A DNA stretch of 33,799 nt, taken from the NCBI GenBank assembly GCA_903904665.1, contig CAIVDO010000024.1, positions 1 through 33,799 on the forward strand. The letters run 5' to 3'. The notes beneath the pieces were generated by a model that was not told the origin of the DNA, made no database searches, and saw nothing but the letters and a program-made list of their open reading frames with translations. The DNA is from an uncultured Actinomycetes bacterium. GTDB lineage: Bacteria > Actinomycetota > Actinomycetes > Nanopelagicales > Nanopelagicaceae. The translations under genes and the position numbers were made by a program. This document shows, piece after piece, positions 30,808 through 33,799 of the stretch; within the stretch, counting starts at the first letter, position 1; the number at the start of each line of letters is the position of its first letter.

Positions 30808-32064
30808 GTTATTACCTCTAGATGATGCAATTGAGCTAAGCAGGCGATATCCAACAATGGCCACCAATGTTGCATTGATGATTCCATTGAATGTGTAATC
30901 TCCACTTGTCCATGACATATCTGAGATACCAATGATCAAAGCAGATGCTGCGATGATCAAGTTAGTTGAGTTAGCGAAATCAACTTTTCCTTCGATCCAG
31001 ATGCGAGCGCCAAGGACGCCGATCATTCCAAAGAGTGCAACGCCAACGCCGCCAAGTGCTCCTACAGGTGTAGCGCTAAGAACTGCGCCAAACTTAGGTG
31101 ATAGTGATAGACCAACTGCGCCAAGACCTGCGACCCAATATGCAGCAGTAGAGTAAACGCGAGTAGCGGCCATAACACCGATATTTTCAGCATACGTAGT
31201 AGTTCCGGAACCTCCACCAATACCAGCCAAAGTTGTGGCAAGACCATCTGCCATAAGCGCTGTGCCCATTTGGTCATCTAGGTTCTTGCCAGTCATTGCA
31301 GCAACGGCTTTAACGTGTCCAACGTTTTCAGCGATTAGCACAAGGACTACAGGTAAAAATAAGACAATCGCCTTGCCATCAAAGGTAGGGGATGTGAATG
31401 AAGGCATTGCTAGCCACTTAGCGACGCTGATTCCTTCAGTCTTTACATCACCTTGAATGAGGGCAACTACATATCCCACAACAAGACCTGCGAAGATACT
31501 GATGCGATTGAGAAAGCCACGTGATGCCGCTGAGATAAGAGCAATTGATGCCAAAGTGATAATGCCGATCATTGGGCCAGCTGCGAAGTTATTTTTTGCA
31601 GCTCCAGCCAAGTTCAAACCAATGACCATAACGATTGTTCCTGTTACTACAGGTGGCAACATCCAGTTGATCCACCCAATACCGGCCTGGCGAACGATTA
31701 AGCCAACTGCGGCCAAAATCAAACCAGTAACTACGACTCCACCAAGTGCCGCCGACATTCCGCCTCCAGCTTTTGCAGCTGCGATGGGGGCTAAGAATGC
31801 AAAGGATGAGCCGAGGTAGCTAGGAACTTTGTTCTGAGTTAATGCCAGAAATAGCAGGGTGCCGATTCCTGAGAAGAAAAGTGTGGTTGTTGGGGGAAAT
31901 CCAGTGATGATTGGAACAAGGAAGGTGGCACCAAACATTGCAGCGATATGTTGCAGGCCAACACCGATGGTGCGCGGCCATGTAAGGCGTTCATCTGTTG
32001 AAACAACGGCTCCTGGGGTCAGGCTCTTACCGTTTCCATGCAGTTTCCATGAGAGTAGCGACAT
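30805..32064 (-). CDS. uraA: Uracil permease (NCS2 / UraA type)
   Basis: The 419-residue transporter takes up uracil with protons. It has about 14 spans, the substrate-binding glutamates in LIAENVGHVKAV and TTTYAENIGVMAATRVYS (equivalents of UraA Glu241 and Glu290), and PSYLGSSFAFLAP. The TTTYAENIGV form favours uracil over xanthine/urate. The frame opens three codons earlier, but ATG 32064 sits 8 nt after AAAGGA, so I use it. It is the first gene of a - strand unit with LysE and the nuclease. Its 5' region contains nested inverted repeats that may form a regulatory leader. No pyrimidine biosynthesis gene is nearby. Confidence 0.9.
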   Translation of the reverse strand: MSLLSWKLHGNGKSLTPGAVVSTDERLTWPRTIGVGLQHIAAMFGATFLVPIITGFPPTTTLFFSGIGTLLFLALTQNKVPSYLGSSFAFLAPIAAAKAGGGMSAALGGVVVTGLILAAVGLIVRQAGIGWINWMLPPVVTGTIVMVIGLNLAGAAKNNFAAGPMIGIITLASIALISAASRGFLNRISIFAGLVVGYVVALIQGDVKTEGISVAKWLAMPSFTSPTFDGKAIVLFLPVVLVLIAENVGHVKAVAAMTGKNLDDQMGTALMADGLATTLAGIGGGSGTTTYAENIGVMAATRVYSTAAYWVAGLGAVGLSLSPKFGAVLSATPVGALGGVGVALFGMIGVLGARIWIEGKVDFANSTNLIIAASALIIGISDMSWTSGDYTFNGIINATLVAIVGYRLLSSIASSRGNN

Positions 32065-32146
32065 TGCTAACATCCTTTCAGATCTCCGATTACCTGAGGC
32101 GAGAGGCGCCAGGCGTTAAGAAAGGGTAGAACTGCGGCGATGGATA

Positions 32147-32193
32147 CTCAGGCGTACGCCACACCTTTTCACAGAGTGAAATTTGAGCCTGAG
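32147..32193 (-). promoter_or_regulatory. Nested inverted repeats in the uraA upstream region
   Basis: An outer 7-bp stem (CTCAGGC at 32147-32153, GCCTGAG at 32187-32193) encloses a 6-bp hairpin TTTCAC-AGA-GTGAAA (32167-32181). In the - strand RNA the GCCTGAG arm could instead pair with CCTCAGG from 32100-32093. It may be a leader switch or a protein site; each single stem is short enough to arise by chance. Confidence 0.3.
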
Positions 32194-32241
32194 GCGTGTT
32201 CAACTTGCGCTCATCTGGCTAGGCCAATAGATTATCGTTTG

Positions 32242-32260
32242 ATATATCGAATAGATATAT
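32242..32260. promoter_or_regulatory. Candidate PadR operator upstream of padR
   Basis: The inverted repeat ATATATC-GAATA-GATATAT lies 40 nt before the padR start. PadR-type regulators commonly bind AT-rich dyads in their own promoters, so autoregulation of padR-ino1 is plausible. It also sits in the intergenic region shared with uraA. Confidence 0.45.
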
Positions 32261-32299
32261 ACGCCGATAGTTCAGCAGCTAGGTAAAGGGAGGTATGCG

Positions 32300-32830
32300 A
32301 TGCGCTCACGTAGTCAATCACTTGAGTTCGCCCTCCTTGGCCTTTTATCTCAGACCCCACTTCACGGCTATGAACTTCGAAAGCGCATGGGAGCGATCTT
32401 TGGACCATTCCGCGCCCTTTCATTTTCAGTCCTCTATCCGCAACTGCGCAGAATGGTGGAGGCGGGATTGATTGAAGAGACGCTCGTTGAATCTCCTGCA
32501 CGGCGCTCGCGAATCGTTTATGACATTACCGATAAAGGTCAGAGCCGTTTTGAGAATCTAACCGACACCGTTAGCCCTGAAACATGGGAAGACGAAGGCT
32601 TTGAAATCCGCTTTGCATTTTTTTCCCCAACATCTTCAAAGAACAGAGTAAGAATTCTTGAGGGACGCCATCGTCGCCTCAAGGAGAAGGCAGAGATTCT
32701 GCGTGGTGAGCTCGAGAAATCACCGATTGGAATCGATAAATATCTGGAGGAGTGGCGACGTCACTCTCTGGACTCAGCTGATCGAGAGATTGCTTGGCTG
32801 GAAAAAATGATCAAAACCGAGAGGAAATAG
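32300..32830 (+). CDS. PadR-family transcriptional regulator
   Basis: The 176-residue regulator has an N-terminal winged helix ([23 protein letters not shown] ... [18 protein letters not shown], then [14 protein letters not shown]) and a C-terminal helical region ([23 protein letters not shown]) used for dimerisation. A strong GGGAGGT ribosome-binding site precedes the ATG by 5 nt. The stop is one base before the GTG of ino1. The same padR-ino1 pairing exists in M. tuberculosis (Rv0047c-Rv0046c, from memory), so it probably controls inositol synthesis. A dyad upstream may be its own operator. Confidence 0.93.
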   Translation: MRSRSQSLEFALLGLLSQTPLHGYELRKRMGAIFGPFRALSFSVLYPQLRRMVEAGLIEETLVESPARRSRIVYDITDKGQSRFENLTDTVSPETWEDEGFEIRFAFFSPTSSKNRVRILEGRHRRLKEKAEILRGELEKSPIGIDKYLEEWRRHSLDSADREIAWLEKMIKTERK

Positions 32831-32831
32831 A

Positions 32832-33799
32832 GTGAACATAACAACCGGTAAAGGCGACATCCGTGTTGCAATAATTGGCGTAGGAAACTGTGCCAACTCT
32901 TTAGTTCAAGGCGTTACCTATTACAAGGATGCAGCCATTGATCAAGAGATTCCAGGTCTGATGCATGCAACAGTTGGGGAGTATCACATCTCCAACGTTA
33001 AGTTCGTTGCAGCCTTTGACGTTGATGCCAAAAAAGTCGGTCTTGATCTAGCTGATGCCATCTGGGCAAGTGAGAACAACACTATTAAATTTACTGATGT
33101 AGCAAAGACTGGTGTTCCAGTTCTACGCGGTGTCACCAATGATGGTCTCGGTAAGTACTACCGCGAAACAATCAAAGAGTCCGATGCCCCTGCAGTTGAC
33201 GTTGTAGCGGTGTTAAAGCAAGAGCAAGTAGATGTTTTGATCTGTTACTTGCCTGTTGGATCAGAAGTTGCCGCAAAGTATTACGCCCAGTGCGCAATCG
33301 ATGCAGGTTGTGCTTTTGTTAACGCTCTTCCAGTATTTATCGCATCTGATCCAGTGTGGGAGAAGAAGTTTGCAGATGCTGGACTTCCAATCGTTGGTGA
33401 TGACATTAAGAGCCAGGTCGGTGCAACAATTACTCACCGCATCATGGCTAAGTTATTCCAAGATCGCGGTGTTCACTTAGATCGCACATACCAATTAAAC
33501 GTTGGTGGAAATATGGATTTCAAGAACATGCTCGAGCGTGATCGTCTTGAATCAAAGAAGATTTCAAAAACTAACTCAGTTACCTCTCAGTTAGAGCACG
33601 ACTTGGGTGAGAAGAACGTTCACATCGGACCTTCTGATTACATTCCATGGCTAGATGATCGCAAGTGGGCCTACGTTCGCCTCGAAGGCCGCGCTTTTGG
33701 CGATGTTCCTCTTAACTTGGAATACAAGTTGGAAGTGTGGGACTCACCGAACTCAGCTGGTGTAATCATCGATGCGCTTCGTTGCGCAAAGATCGGCCT
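32832..33799 (+). CDS. ino1: myo-inositol-3-phosphate synthase (3' end outside window)
   Basis: The 322 visible codons start with GTG 32832, one base after the padR stop. Actinobacterial enzymes of this type have about 360 residues, so only the last part is missing. It converts glucose-6-phosphate to inositol-3-phosphate with NAD. Visible motifs are [16 protein letters not shown] (NAD-binding), [29 protein letters not shown] and [22 protein letters not shown] (active-site region). Its product feeds phosphatidylinositol, the acceptor lipid of the PIM pathway that includes pimB in this window. A frame with no stop to the window end supports an intact gene. Confidence 0.95.
   Translation, partial: MNITTGKGDIRVAIIGVGNCANSLVQGVTYYKDAAIDQEIPGLMHATVGEYHISNVKFVAAFDVDAKKVGLDLADAIWASENNTIKFTDVAKTGVPVLRGVTNDGLGKYYRETIKESDAPAVDVVAVLKQEQVDVLICYLPVGSEVAAKYYAQCAIDAGCAFVNALPVFIASDPVWEKKFADAGLPIVGDDIKSQVGATITHRIMAKLFQDRGVHLDRTYQLNVGGNMDFKNMLERDRLESKKISKTNSVTSQLEHDLGEKNVHIGPSDYIPWLDDRKWAYVRLEGRAFGDVPLNLEYKLEVWDSPNSAGVIIDALRCAKIG

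Noticed and set aside
32147-32193. Known purine or PreQ1-type riboswitch before uraA
   Set aside because: The conserved loops of those classes are not present; only generic short stems are seen.
1-33799. tRNA, rRNA, insertion sequences, integrases, phage genes
   Set aside because: I looked for tRNA-like TTCGAAT arms, transposase-like proteins and flanking repeats and saw none that hold up.

Overview
The window looks like the chromosome of a small-genome actinobacterium of moderate GC, most like the freshwater acI group (Nanopelagicales). This is inferred from gene content and order. Actinobacterial blocks are dxs / fadB-fadA / RNase D / DUF3000 on the left, and an NlpC/P60 - pimB - fadD15-type ligase - SRPBCC - ROK glucokinase - acyltransferase block that recalls Mycobacterium tuberculosis Rv2190c-Rv2182c. 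A padR-ino1 pair sits at the right end. Genes are tightly packed: no gap reaches 300 bp (the largest, between uraA and padR, is 235 bp), neighbours often overlap by 4-8 nt, and convergent genes share stop-codon bases. At least ten genes have a TANNNT -10 box exactly 6-7 nt before the start codon, the layout of leaderless actinobacterial transcripts.

Layout. 1-6158: the dxs tail on +, then on - fadB, fadA (beta-oxidation), an FTR1 iron permease with a striking palindrome over its promoter, RNase D and DUF3000. 6220-7547: a DMT transporter and a RibD-like reductase, convergent. 7640-16072: the envelope-lipid block, with an NlpC/P60 hydrolase, PimB-type mannosyltransferase (apparently a GTT start), a two-component pair with a very reduced kinase, fatty-acyl-CoA ligase, SRPBCC protein, glucokinase, Gfo/Idh oxidoreductase and PlsC-type acyltransferase. 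29451-33799: a Cas4/RecB-like nuclease, a LysE exporter, a uracil permease, a PadR regulator and inositol-3-phosphate synthase (cut by the window end). Ino1 makes the inositol head group of the lipid on which PimB acts.

The unusual part is 16093-29437. An ECF (SigE-like) sigma factor and a one-TM partner protein are embedded in an array of seven paralogous secreted proteins, two on - and five on +. Every member has a signal peptide, an N-terminal C-x6/7-C motif, beta-rich regions, an Ig-like segment, often a Thr-Pro stalk, and a C-terminal ~30-residue basic module of the form T-x-x-C-x15-C-P-x-G-Y ending in lysines. Short members lie next to the sigma locus and long members lie outside, on both sides. 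I do not recognise the family. A sigma-controlled surface coat or adhesin set with its own C-terminal attachment module is the working hypothesis and the best candidate here for an undescribed system.
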